Shown in pieces: positions 43,480-54,385 of a stretch of 64,000 nucleotides of DNA. How positions within the stretch are numbered: the first letter of the stretch is position 1; every line of letters starts with the position of its first letter. Below the pieces are notes generated by a model that searched no databases, was not told the DNA's origin, and was given only the letters and a program-made list of their open reading frames with translations. Origin of the DNA: Isoetes taiwanensis (Eukaryota > Streptophyta > Lycopodiopsida > Isoetales > Isoetaceae); NCBI GenBank assembly GCA_021234155.1, contig JAJEKV010000008.1, forward strand, positions 9,514,445 to 9,578,444. Reading direction: 5' to 3'. Position numbers and translations under genes: made by a program.

Positions 43480-44620
43480 AAGTCATGGAACCAATGTGGT
43501 GTTGCCGTGACTAAAAAGAGTTGAGCGTCGGGACACGTAAAATGAGACCCAAAGCTTCACGCCTGCGGGCGTAATAGTTGCGCCAATGAGAAATTGAGTT
43601 TTTCTACCGGGCATATCGATTTGGTTTGTCGGTGTGCGATCATATTCTTGAGAAAGAACAGCTCAATAGCAAACGCCGGAGACATCGACATGAACATGAA
43701 AGGGCTTGTCCCATTGAGGAGGAACAAGAACCGGGGCCGAGTAAGCAAAAGCTTCAACCGTTGGAAAGCAACATCCTTTGGGGAATTCCAAGCCCAGGTG
43801 GATTCATCACCCGTGAGTTTATGAATGGGATCTGCAATGGCTGCTAGTCCAGGAATGAAGGTGGAGTAATAATTGACCTTACCCAGGAAAGAGCGTGTCT
43901 CCTTGATATTGGCTGGTGCTTGAGCTTTGAGCACACAACTGATTTTGGCAGGATCGGTGTGATACATGCTGCTTTACTTCGACAACGTGTCCTAACAGAA
44001 CACCTGAGGTGACACAAAAGGTGCATTTCTCCCGATTGAGACTAATGCCCACTCATCACATTTCTCGAAAGACGAAGTTCCAATTTATCCAAATGGTCAG
44101 CCATGGAACTGTAGGCAGAGAAGTCATCTTGAAAAATTTGTAAGAAGGGATTTTCCTTCATAAAATCATGAAAAACTGAGAGCATGATGCGTTCAAACGT
44201 GGATGGAGAGTTTGATAAGCCAAAAGGAACCACCTTGTAGGCAAAAGTGCCCCACGGGGTGGTGAAAGTAGTCTTGAGTTGATCAGATTCTTTGATTGAG
44301 ATCTGATTGTAGCCAGAAAAACCATCCATGAAGGAGTACATCTCATGTCCAGCGACCTCTTCCAGAACCTGGTCTGTGAAGGGAAGTGGAAAATGATCAC
44401 GCCCGTGGCCCCGATTGAGTTTTCGGTAGTCCACGCAAAACTTCGGATCTTACCATTGTGTTTGAGTGCAATGACGATGGGGCTCACCCATTCGAATGTT
44501 TGACCTCATAGATCAAACCCAACGGCAAGGGAGTTTGTCAATTTCGCCTTGACGCGATCCGGTAATTGGGGTTGAGCCGTCTTGTCGTTGCTATCTTTGG
44601 ACGTGCATCCGATTTGGTAG
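43480..44620 (-). pseudogene. Reverse transcriptase and RNase H of element A, copy 2
   Basis: Frame 44434-44042 runs from DYRKLN through FMDGFSGYNQISIKESDQ, VVPFGLSNSPSTFERIM and FQDDFSAYSSMADHL, intact across the RT palm. The next piece (43967-43557) holds SFLGKVNYYSTFIPG and the start of RNase H, with slips near 43960 and 43680. RT and RNase H act together in the particle to make the cDNA. Copy 1 is intact across one of these breaks, which argues that at least some are artefacts or post-duplication changes. Confidence 0.88.
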
Positions 44621-45045
44621 GAATGGTGAGTTCCCCAAGGCTTTGTTGATTCCCAAGATCTCTCAGAGCTCCGTGAAAATGTGTTTGAACTTTTGAAAAG
44701 CGTGGCGGCCCCTGCTTACGATAGGGGGTTGGAAGATTGGCAGCAAGGCGGACAGGCTGATTGTTGCCTACGTCCACGATCTCGACTTCAGGAGTCTGAA
44801 TATGGGGTATCACTTCTGTGTCCTGGACAATGTGTGCAGGAGGTTGAAGCATAACAGGATGCGTGGCACTCTGCGTGGTGAAAAAGAGAGGTTGCTGAGT
44901 TTCATCAAGCAGAGGTTGCTTCATGACAGCGTGGACATCTACAGGAGCTGCAGGAGATGCCACATCTGAAAAGTGATCAACCCGTTGAATTCGATTGCAA
45001 GGAGCCAGGTAAGGGTCAAGCAAAGCAGCCACAGCCTGGTCCTGA

Positions 45046-45714
45046 TCAAGGGTCATTTCGCCCCAAGGATCGATATTCGGGTAGGATGATGTGAGGCGAC
45101 TTCGCAGTGGAGCCCGAACTTGATAGATATTTTGGGCGCCCTCGAAATCGGGTGTCGGAGAGAGAGGGTTCAGCATTGTCGACGGAAATGATTTTGCCTG
45201 TTTCCAAGTCCATGGTGGCATTGAGGTGACCATCTGTGATGACTAACTGATCTGTGACCCAGTAATGGATACTCTTGGCCTGGCGGAGAAAAAGTCTGCC
45301 GACCAACATTTCATAATCACCTGGATCTTCTCCAGCCTTCCAAACACCAAATTCCAAGGGGAATCGGAGATCACCAATGTTGATGTGAAGAAGAGGCGTG
45401 ACGCCTTGAGGTCGCGTGATATGGCCATTAGCCAATTTGATGTCATATGGGGCACGATAGAGTTGTTTGATGCCCATTTGTTTGCGGAGTTTATCCGTGA
45501 TGAGATTGACCGCGCTACCTCCGTCAATTTGAACATTATTGACTTGTTGATTGCCCACCGTGGCATGTACCGTGGGAGTAGAGGTAGCAACAGCCCCAAC
45601 CAAAACAGTCGGGAGTGGTAACTGGTCCTTGAGAGCAGGACAGAGTTTCAAAATTGTGGCCAAACTTAAAGGAATTTTGATTTTTGCTAGTTCCTCTTGG
45701 AGTTCCAGAGGCAC
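45046..45714 (-). CDS. Protease domain of element A, copy 2 (open 222 codons)
   Basis: Retropepsin-like. The catalytic strand reads VQIDGGSAVNLI (about residue 60-72), with DGGS in place of DTGS/DSGS; this variant is typical of plant Tat/Athila proteases. A second strand YDIKLANGHITRPQG and FLRQAKSIHYW follow. It cleaves Gag-Pol. The frame continues as a linker toward RT and ends at 45046 through a slip. Confidence 0.8.
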   Translation of the reverse strand: MPLELQEELAKIKIPLSLATILKLCPALKDQLPLPTVLVGAVATSTPTVHATVGNQQVNNVQIDGGSAVNLITDKLRKQMGIKQLYRAPYDIKLANGHITRPQGVTPLLHINIGDLRFPLEFGVWKAGEDPGDYEMLVGRLFLRQAKSIHYWVTDQLVITDGHLNATMDLETGKIISVDNAEPSLSDTRFRGRPKYLSSSGSTAKSPHIILPEYRSLGRNDP

Positions 45715-46299
45715 ATGAGAAAAAGGATCTCTTTGGATCCACGGTCTTTGGAGTCGCGTGGTAATGAAGCAGCAACTTCTTTGAGTAGGTCAACCTCGGC
45801 AGCTATATTTGGATATGTCTGAGAGCGTGGAGGTTGAGACGTGGAAGGGGCTTCATGTCTTTGTTGAGCTCGAGTAGTGGCATGAACGTTAGCCAACGTG
45901 CGGCCTTCAGCAGCTTGCATGAGGTTCAAAATGCTTTGGCGAACTTTAGGCATAACATGCGGCATGAGTTTCTCCAAGTCTGGTGCAAAGTGAACCATGA
46001 GGAATGGTGTCGACGGCAAAGGCAGGTTGCGTGCCATTAGGAATAATGGTGAAGGGGCGTGACGCCCGGTCCAGTGCGCGCGTGAAACCAAACCAACCCA
46101 ATTTGATGGCTCGGACCGGAGGATTAAGAGCCCGAAAAATTTCTTCCCGTGCTTGTTGATCCATCCGAGGTTGATTGGCGTGAGCTGGTTGATAGCGTGA
46201 TTGCCGAGGCGCCAGCGAGGTGGCTTCCTCGAAGAACGGACGCCGGCCTTGTTTGCCATTAGCAATCCGAGTTGGTAGGCCGTGAGGCGGACCGATGTG

Positions 46300-47882
46300 G
46301 TCTGATTTGTGCCGTGAAGCTTTGACCAACTTGTGGAAGTTGAGGACACGCCGTGGTGGTATGACCCCATTCTTGACAAAGATAACACCGAAGCTTTGAA
46401 GGATCAAAAGGAGGACGTGTGTTGGGTCCCCGTTGTTGCTCCCCGCTTCTTTCCATAGAGTTGAGTGGGTTGCGCTGCGGTGGTGGTCTGCCGATATTGC
46501 GATTGGTGCCGAGGTGTTGTTTGCACTTGATAAACCATCTTGTTATGGAAAGGTGTAGGATGAGTGCGAAAGTGCACTCTTCCGGTGGCATGATTGCACA
46601 TGTTGCATCTTTTACAATGAGGCGGGCCATTGGTGGAGTTGCACTCATTTGCCAAGTGGCCTTGATATTTGCGCATATGGCACCAGATCCGATCAAGGCT
46701 AGCGGATTGGCGTGTTGAGGTTGAACAGCAGTCTGGGGAACCAGGACGGGTGGAATGAAAGGGAGCTCCTGAAGAGCCACGCCACGGGAGGAAACATTGA
46801 CTGAGTGATTGACAAGATCGATAGCCTGTTCCAAAGTCTTGGTATGCAGTATTCACCATGAGTCGGATAGTCGGAGGAAGTCCTTGGAGAAACCGCACCA
46901 AGATCCGCTCGCGTGTGGGGTACTCCTTGAGTTTGCTGAGCATAATGTGAAGTCAATCTGCAAAATCCCGGGCGGACTCCGTGGGCTCTTGTTGAAGGTC
47001 ATTGAGTTGCTTGAGATGAAGTTGATCATCATCCGTGGTCCCATAGTGAGAAAGAAAAGCAGTTCTCATTTATGACCAATCTTGTTTCCAGTGGCTTTTG
47101 TTGGACATGAGCCATTGATGAGGGGAGCCACGCAGTGTGGTGGAAAAGATGTGGAATTTCAGTTGAGGTTGCGCATGACCATTCAGGACAGCCAGAGCCT
47201 CAAATTCTTCCATGTGGGCCTGAGCACTTTGGTCTAAGGGTTTGCCTTTCGTGTTGCCAAAGGTAGGATAAGTCAGCTTAAGGGTTTGAAAGGTAGAAGT
47301 AAAAGTGCTGGGCTGGACAGGAACATGATAGTGAGGATATTGAGGTGGAGTTGGAGGTGGTATGGTGCCTGAAAGACCCTGCTGAAAGGGTTGCTGAGGT
47401 GGAGGTACTGGAGGCGCCTGATCATTGGTTTTGAGGTCGGTAAGGTTGTAAACAGGAAGAGTGGTGGGAAATGTAGGGAAGGGAAATTCCTGGGGAGGAG
47501 CAAAAGAGACATGTGGATATCCCTGTCCACCCGTAGGAGACGATGGTTGTGAAGGCAGAGGGGTATGGCCAGAAGACTGATGGATGAAGGCAGGTTCTGG
47601 GGTATGAAAGTAAGGTTGAGCAGGTGGAGCCGGATAGGGCTCCTGATAGGGATGAGGAGACTGAGGCTGTGAGCAATGTTTGCACGCTGGAGGCGGAGAA
47701 TTTGGACGAGACATGACACGAGGGGTGGGTGGCGCCGACTGAGCCCTAGACCGAATGTGGCCTCCCTCAATGTCATAAGCAGATCCATACATGTCACGAA
47801 CAGCTTCCCTTCGATGATGGCGCTCCAAGCGAGACACCGTCTGGGAAAGAAGTTCTTCGGGCGTGAAGTTTCGGACAGACAT
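46300..47882 (-). pseudogene. Gag of element A, copy 2
   Basis: Starts MSVRNFTPEELLSQTVSRLE at 47882, about 50 bp inside the LTR. A long Pro/Gln-rich N-terminal region is followed by the capsid-like part (LKLTYPTFGNTKGKPLDQSA, FHIFSTTLRGSPHQWL, LKQLNDLQQEPTES, ILVRFLQGLPPTIRLMVN, all in order but in two or three frames). C-terminal zinc knuckle CYLCQEWGHTTTAC (about 46345-46395) has CX2CX4HX4C spacing, and an upstream Cys-rich CNMCNHATG may be a second. The first 270 codons are unbroken. Confidence 0.85.
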
Positions 47883-47929
47883 GGCGACAGAAGAAAGGAA
47901 AATCGAAGCAGACCCGGCAGCGGCGACTG

Positions 47930-48525
47930 TGTTTGGGGTCTAGGTTCGGGAACTCCTGCAAGACAACCCTCTGTGAGGACCCTTGGATCTAACAGGAGAA
48001 TCCGGGGGACTATGTCACGCGGGATTTGCAAGAAAAGAACAAGAAGAAGAAAACAGAACAGAAGAGAACAATGAGAGGAAAATGATAAGCTTCCTTGATA
48101 TCAATGATGAACATACATGAGCTCTCGCAATCGAGAGAAGACTGAAGAGAGACAAGACTCAAAACTCATCTAAAAATCATGTGCTAGCTCTACTCATATA
48201 TATAGTACAATGGCCTTTGGCCCAATATAGACACACTGACTAATCTCGGTGCCGACTCCTGGAAGGAGGCCTGATTTGCAGGAATGTTGGCGGTGCCTCT
48301 TGAAGTGCCTAGAATCTCGCTGACGCTGACGCGGGCGGTGGCAGGCCATCACTTGTCTGAGCGGCGCCTCTTGTTGACGGACGCAGGCTTTGACTGCGTG
48401 GTCTGCTGCTTGGTCTTCTGCTGGGCTTTTTGGACGGCTGACCCGTGCCTGTCTGTGGATCCTTAAGCTTGACCTGGTCCGTCGTATGCATGAATAGTCC
48501 TGTACTAGGAGGCACAGGACTAACA
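47930..48525 (-). repeat. 5' LTR of element A, copy 2
   Basis: 596 bp, perfect TGTT...AACA ends, followed by CATTG and the Myb/SANT-like fragment, exactly as at 35848. Its partner 3' LTR is not in unit 2. Confidence 0.9.
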
Positions 48526-48920
48526 CATTGGTTGCGGGAGAGATTGATGTTCTCATTGTTGTGAACTTTGTATTCTTTCATCAAAACCAACATCATGCCA
48601 ATTGTATTATCAGACCAATCCACTAGAATTTTCCTCTTTAGTTTTAGAATTCTAGTTTGCTGACTTAGAGACAAGGCCAATGCAACTGAATCTTGTGAGT
48701 CTAATGCAACCAAATCTTGTGAGGCTAATGCAACCAATTCTTGTGCTTCAATTGGCACCACTTTCTTCTTCTTTTTTGGATTGATGCTTTCCCTATCCTC
48801 AACTCAGAATGAACCACCAATACAACTTCCTTTGAGACTAATCCGGTCAATCTTTGAGGTCCTTTGCCAATTTCTGAATCCTAAGAGGGGCAAATGGTTT
48901 TGAAGCAGGTGGAAGAGCAA
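48526..48920 (-). pseudogene. 5' part of the Myb/SANT-like gene, unit 2
   Basis: Duplicate of 35849-36240 and nearly identical to it. It confirms that the retrotransposon was already in the gene when the segment duplicated. Confidence 0.6.
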
Positions 48921-50400
48921 ACCTGCTTGCTCTGTTCATTTTGGTGGACCATTCAATCAAGTAACAGGAGAATTGAGGATTAATAGAAATTTACAAATAG
49001 AGGAATTCTAAAAAATACCAAAAGCGTATCCTTACCTTGGATTTTGATCCAAGGTAGTGGTCAATCTGATGATTCTCGCTCAAGAATGATCAAAATATGT
49101 AGGAATTTCCATTCTTCTAGTGCGCTAAAAAAAAGTGGAGTCGAAATGGGAGATCTCTTACTTAACGAATTGGGGATTAATGAGAATGACCCTAATAGCC
49201 ATTAGCCATATTTTCTCTCAAAGTTGAAAGTGATGAAACCATACTCTTGACCCTCTCTCATCGTCTCTCACCAATTTTTGTCCCTCACACGATCTCTTGT
49301 CAATTATGTGGCAAAGGTATGTCCCTCCCTCCCTCCTCCCCCTTCTCGCCTCCCATGTTGTGTTGTTTATTGTTTCATGTGGCACGTGTGACCAACCTAT
49401 ATTTCTTTAATGTTTTGTCACTTGACTCGCATGAACAACCCCTTTATTTTGAAGGTTTTTTCTCATATATGTGTTTTAATGTTTGTATTGTGCAAGTGTT
49501 CAGATAATGTGTGCTTTTGGCATCTTCGATAATCAAGAGTTTCTTGCTGACCGTTGTAATAGCCTTATGATTGTCCAAGCCCCTTGTTACGCGCTTATCA
49601 CTAGGGTTTTTCCTAGAAACCTGAAAGGGCGGGATTTTCTAATCTCAATGATAAGCCTTTCAGCAGGTACATCATCCAGCAACTCAATTGTGGAAGTGTT
49701 TTCAAATATATTTGTATTTTATTATTCGTTATTAGATAGCCTGTGATGTGCAGCTACTCACTCTCAATCAATGTACCAACCTGCTGAGATGAATGAATGA
49801 AAGAGCCTGTCTGTGGATGTTTTGAAATGAATGTTGTGAGTCTATCACGATGACACTTAATCTTTTCTTGTGACATTTGATACTCTTTATGTATATAATA
49901 ATTTAGTATCTATATGCATACTATGACTTTCCTTGCAAAAATTGCAGGGTTGAGGGGTTCTTTATCCCCTGCTTTGGCCAGAATTCATGTTTATGGATTG
50001 AGTGACGGTGTTGCTATTGCATCTGAAATGCAGAGAAACCAAAAACCCATGAGAGCACAAAAAAGAAAATGAAAGCAAATGAAGATGAGAGATTAGAAAT
50101 TGTATGAAGTGATGTGGTCGAAATGGTCATGCTGGAAAATGAAGCGAATGTTTTTTCCTCAATCAAGAATGGAGACTGGTCTATCAGAGTTGCATGTTAC
50201 AAATAAGACATCAAAATACCAAACATGTTAGCTTATCTCTATGGTAGTAGTAGCATTCTTCATGAAATTGAATTTGTCTTTCTGTCATATTCCTATTAAA
50301 GTCGTATTTAATTAAAGTGGGTCAAATCTCGAAATTTGGGACTCAGACTGAAAATGAGACTCATTTACAAATAAATAGTTGAGAAAGTTTACAAAAACCT
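48921..50400. other. Non-coding interval, unit 2
   Basis: Counterpart of 36241-37680. About 37 bp at 49932-49968 are missing from unit 1; they create a TTGCAG acceptor-like site followed by a 37-codon open run (SLSPALARIHVYGLSDGVAI, ending MRAQKRK) to TGA at about 50070. The run could be a last exon of an unidentified gene; I do not recognise it. Confidence 0.4.
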
Positions 50401-50403
50401 AGA

Positions 50404-50662
50404 GCGGGGTGAGACCGAAAGGGGGAGGGGAAGGGGAGAAGTTGGGGGAGAAGTTGAGAGAAGTCATGGAAGGGGTAAGTTAGAAGAAGGGGGAGGGAGG
50501 AAGTTGGAAAGGGGGGAAGAGGGGGGGCAAAGGGAGGTGGGTAAGGGGCAAGGGGGGCAAGAGGAGAGGCAAGGGGGGGGGGCAAAGGGAGGTGGGCAAG
50601 GGGGCAAGAGGAGGGGGAAGAGGAGAAGGGGGAAGGGGGAGAGTGGGGAAGGGAGGAGGGGA
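50404..50662 (+). repeat. G-rich tract, unit 2
   Basis: Counterpart of 37690-37960 with length changes in the G runs, as expected for slippage or sequencing error in such DNA. Confidence 0.85.
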
Positions 50663-51019
50663 AAGCCAAAAATAACTAAAGGGGAATGTATTCCCTTGAG
50701 ATTAAAAAAGATTAATATTAAAATATAATTAATAATTAATTTATTTAAATATAAAATAATTTAATTAATTTAATAAAAAAAATATAAACCTTTCTCTTCT
50801 CGACTAGTGAGTCGAGAATCGGTTATAACTTCGCCAAGGCGTCTTTTTTTTGGAAATCAGCCGACAACTGCAAAGATTGGGAAGAAATCGATCCACGGCC
50901 GGGTTATCTTTGTCTTTGCCACCGCTTCTAGGGGATGCCGGATGTCCGACATAATCATGGTAGAAAAAAAGACAGTATGACCGGGGGATGCCGGATGTCC
51001 GACATAATCACGGTAGAAA

Positions 51020-51955
51020 GTTTTGAAGCTTTCAAGCACAAATTCCACCCCAAAATCCGACCCAAATCTTCTGTCACAGAGTAGTCTGCAGTCGGGTTCG
51101 AGCACAGACTGCAGATCCTACGAGAAGGGGCACAAAGTAACAGAGCTTTCAGACAGCCATGCTTCGGCCATGGTTTTCCACAATGGCACGCTCTATGCCG
51201 GATCGTCCTCCAAATGACATCGGGCTCTTCAAAAACGCCGGGAGCTCGAGCCCGGTGGGATCATTCCAAAAATCCGGGGATCAGGGGGCGGTGAAGCATC
51301 CTTTAATTCTAAACGATAATGTCTATTCCGCGCACCAGGATCACAAAATCGAGTATGGCCGGGGATCGGAGGAAGAAATTAACACCTATAAAAAGCTTGC
51401 GATCCTTCCGACAATGAAAAATATTCTCATCGCCTTCCTGCCTCCCAAAAATTACGTGCAAGTCCGGCGCCATAAGAAGACCCTTTAGATCCAACATGCC
51501 GATACAGTCTCAGCTCTTGCTTCCTCCCCAGATGGACTTCATTTTTACTCTGCATCTTGGGAAAAATCCTTCAAGCTCTGGCGCGATTCCGACCTCCAGT
51601 GTATCGAATCCATCCAGGCCCATGACGACGCCATAAATTCCTTGGCGGTTTCCAAACAAGGCTACACTGCTTCTGCAGATTCGAAAATCAAAGTCTGGGA
51701 GAGATCCTCAAAGAAGAAGCATTCTCTTGTGGCCACGTTAGAAGGGCATAAGTCTGCTGTGAATGCCCAATACGGGGCCAATTGCACTGCCATATCCATG
51801 GGCGACGGACCGCAGGACCACGACACATCCGCTCGAGTTTCTAAACCGCTGCGGGATCTGTTCAATCCGGGGCGAGGTTATCACGCAAAAAGCTGCTGCG
51901 GCGGCGGCCAGCAGATGCTCGACATAAATCTGCATAATTCCTTCTCCTGTTTATG
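51020..51955 (+). pseudogene. JINGUBANG-like WD40 fragment, copy 2
   Basis: Better preserved than copy 1 after the shared TAG (51486-51488). Downstream: IQHADTVSALASSPDG, FYSASWEKSFKLWRDSDLQC, SIQAHDDAINSLAVSK, GYTASADSKIKVWERSSKKK, HSLVATLEGHKSAVNA, then a foreign C-terminus AQYGANCTAIS ... DINLHNSFSCL and TGA. The fusion point in the middle of a WD repeat shows truncation at the 3' end. The shared TAG in both units means that the nonsense change, or a methylation-linked miscall, predates or affects both. Confidence 0.72.
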
Positions 51956-53135
51956 ATCTCCCTGTTTCTGATCTCCCTTTCACATTTTTCAATCAGACTC
52001 TGTGCTGCCACAACAGATTGGGCAGTTTTGCCAACGACAGATCTTATGCAACGCAGCAGATGAAAGGAAATGGTTCTTGGATAGCACAGCTTCGCTTCCA
52101 TGCCATAGCCAGGATCTTGAGAGTTCGCCATAGCCAGCCACGATTTCGTAAGTGTACCAAATTTCTTCTTCTCTAAAGGTGCGTGCCAAATCTCCCCTTT
52201 TCAATTTCAAATTTGAAAATCCCCCCTTTTTCAATTTCAAATTTCGAACTTAAGAGGTGGGAGAAAAAAAGCCAAATAATCTTGAGAGAAAAAAAGCGGA
52301 ATAATAGAGGTATGCGTAAAAAAAAAAAAATACGGATATAGCGTGGCCAATGGGTTATTTTTCTAAGATTAATGGGTTATTTTTCTAAGGTTAATGGGAA
52401 AAAAAAGCAGGGTACATACCAAATTTTAAATTTCTTAGACAGACTAGAAAAAAAAGCTAGTTCCGGTAATATATTACAAACATACCATTAATTGGGCTAT
52501 AATTTTATTAGTGTCGCCCATATAAATATTTGAATTTTTGTCGCAAATTGATAGCATGGTTGTGTTTATATGTGCGCTTGTATAATCATATTTTACACCT
52601 TATGTTGACCTTAGAGGTGCTAGGCATATAATTCTTATGTCTAAGATAAAAAGTTGGCTTATACAAGATTATAGTATATATACTTTAAATTAGTTCACTT
52701 TATTTCAAAGGAAATGATGCATGGCTATACTATATATTGCTTTGCATGGACCATGTGCTAGTATGCTATACTATACTATATAACTATATATTGCTTTGTA
52801 TGGACCGTGTGCTAGTATGCTAATGCGTGTATTATGAAATTGTGGTAGTATAAGGGACTAATGTGTGCTAATTAACGTGTGCTAGTATAAAAATGCTAAT
52901 GTGTGCTAATACTAATGTGTGCTAGTATAAAAACAATTGTTAAATACTAATGTGTGCTAAATACTAATGTGCTGTGAGAAAAACAATAAACTATGGTGTG
53001 ATAGAATAATAAACTGTGGTGGAAAATTAGATGGATAGATAGATAAAATGATGCTCCGCAAAAATAATCTCTGGCCCTTGAAATTGCTTTTTTTTTACTC
53101 TGAACTGCCTCAAACCTGCGTTTTTCGCTTTGAGC

Positions 53136-53335
53136 TGCCTTTCTCGACTCGTGAGTCAAGAAAGGCCTTCTGACCCCTAAAACCTCGCCTCTGAGAAAGG
53201 CCTTCGACTGTGTTTTTCCCTCTCGAAGTCTGCCTTTCTCGACTCGCTGAAGTCGAGAAAGGCCCTCGGCATTGCATCACTCGAAGTTGCCTTTTTATTT
53301 TGATTCGGCTTTCTCGACTCAAGAAGTCGAGAAAA
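53136..53335. repeat. Palindrome cluster, unit 2 (scrambled)
   Basis: Counterpart of 40416-40615. The centres read CTCGTGAGTC, CTCGCTGAAGTC and CTCAAGAAGTC instead of CTCGCGAGTC, while the outer arms stay. Divergence is concentrated at the centres. Confidence 0.75.
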
Positions 53336-53437
53336 AAGGCTCGAACCCGTTTTTCCAAAATGGCCCTAAGAACTGTGTTTTATTTTATTTTATTTGCCTG
53401 TAGCATCACTTGACTAACTTGATTTTGTCTTTTGCAG

Positions 53438-53576
53438 TCCTTATCTCGACCAGATAGTACACGCTTGGGAGCAATGAAAAGACCAGTTCATTGAAGAAAG
53501 GTGCCAAGAAGAGGGTGGTGACATCAGTTGGACATACAAGCACGTGGCCCATGAAGGAAATTTCTATCGTCTGTAA
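53438..53576 (+). pseudogene. Terminal-exon-like fragment, copy 2
   Basis: Same as 40713-40851, including the internal TGA. In this copy the flanking single-copy DNA begins 46 bp later, so this is the original 3' context of the fragment. Confidence 0.35.
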
Positions 53577-53622
53577 GTTGCTCCGTGACTTGGAGAGAGT
53601 TCCACGCGTCGTTTGCACTAGG

Positions 53623-54020
53623 TGGTTCATGTGTGAAGAGGGTGTAATCATTGTGCCCATATGACCACTATGGTCTCTTCACCCACTGTAATATATATTG
53701 TAATGAGCCCATTTATAAATATAAGGTATCTCAAAACTAGTATTTTTTGGTGATTAAGTAAACAATTTGCTTAATTTTTGTTGGAATTTGTAATCTCTTG
53801 TCTACGCACCTAAGAAAATAGAGCCAAAATGTTCAACTAAGAATCTTTTTCAACCAGAACTTTGGTTTCAATCTGTAATGAAATTCCTATGTTTGTTGCA
53901 TTGTTCTTGTTCTCGACTCGCTATCCGAGAAAACTGGAAGAAAGCTTGGATGCACACTAACAGACAAAAATTCGAATTATGGACAGTTTTCGGGTCGGGG
54001 TGCTCCTTCTTGTGTAAAAT
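53623..54020. other. Gene-free single-copy interval
   Basis: AT-rich, without ORF or repeat of note apart from a decayed palindrome half (TTCTCGACTCGCTATCCGAG) at 53911. Confidence 0.5.
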
Positions 54021-54079
54021 AACAGGGTTCCGAAAAAAAGTGGGAATGGAATGAGACCCACTTTAATTAAATACGACTT

Positions 54080-54380
54080 ATTATTGATTTCCATAAACCA
54101 AAAGAATCAGGATTAAAAAACCCCCGCTCTGAAGGGTTTTCGAGGGAAAAACCTTAGCAGTAATAAGTATGCTGGTACATTATACAATTGTATAGGACAA
54201 TTCAATACTGTCCCGGGGACACAACTAAGTCCGTGGATCCATAACCTCCTGGAGGTATGATCCCAACAAGCCCACGGACGCTGTTTTCATTAAGTCATGC
54301 AACGGCTGGCCAGTCACTAGTAACCGAACATACTGCGCTCGGATATGGGCAAACGCTGGGCAGATCTAGAGGGCATGACA
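54080..54380 (-). mobile_element. 3' end of a LINE (5'-truncated), minus strand
   Basis: The reverse complement aligns with the LINE end at about 3955-4215: GGCTTGTTGGGATC.TACCTC, GGAGGT.ATGGAT.CA.GGACT, then ACTGCTAAGGTTTTTCCC and GAAAACCCTTC..GCGGGGG followed by TTTTTTAATCCTG. This is roughly 75-80% match by eye. No ATTCT tail. The gypsy element begins 6 bp beyond its inner end, so 5' truncation may be due to that insertion or to incomplete reverse transcription. Confidence 0.8.
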
Positions 54381-54385
54381 TTCAT

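Larger units (their letters stand above)
40898..53622 (+). repeat. Tandem segmental duplication, unit 2
   Basis: Second unit, 12,725 bp, ending ..TTTGCACTAGG at 53622, where single-copy sequence (TGGTTCATGTG) resumes. Both breakpoints share only GG, so homologous recombination between LTRs did not create it. It carries element A without its 3' LTR and without most of the extra ORF. Confidence 0.93.

Noticed and set aside
20876-48525. Two independent insertions of element A
   Set aside because: Both copies have identical host flanks and the same CATTG junction, so the second arose by segmental duplication, not by a new insertion.
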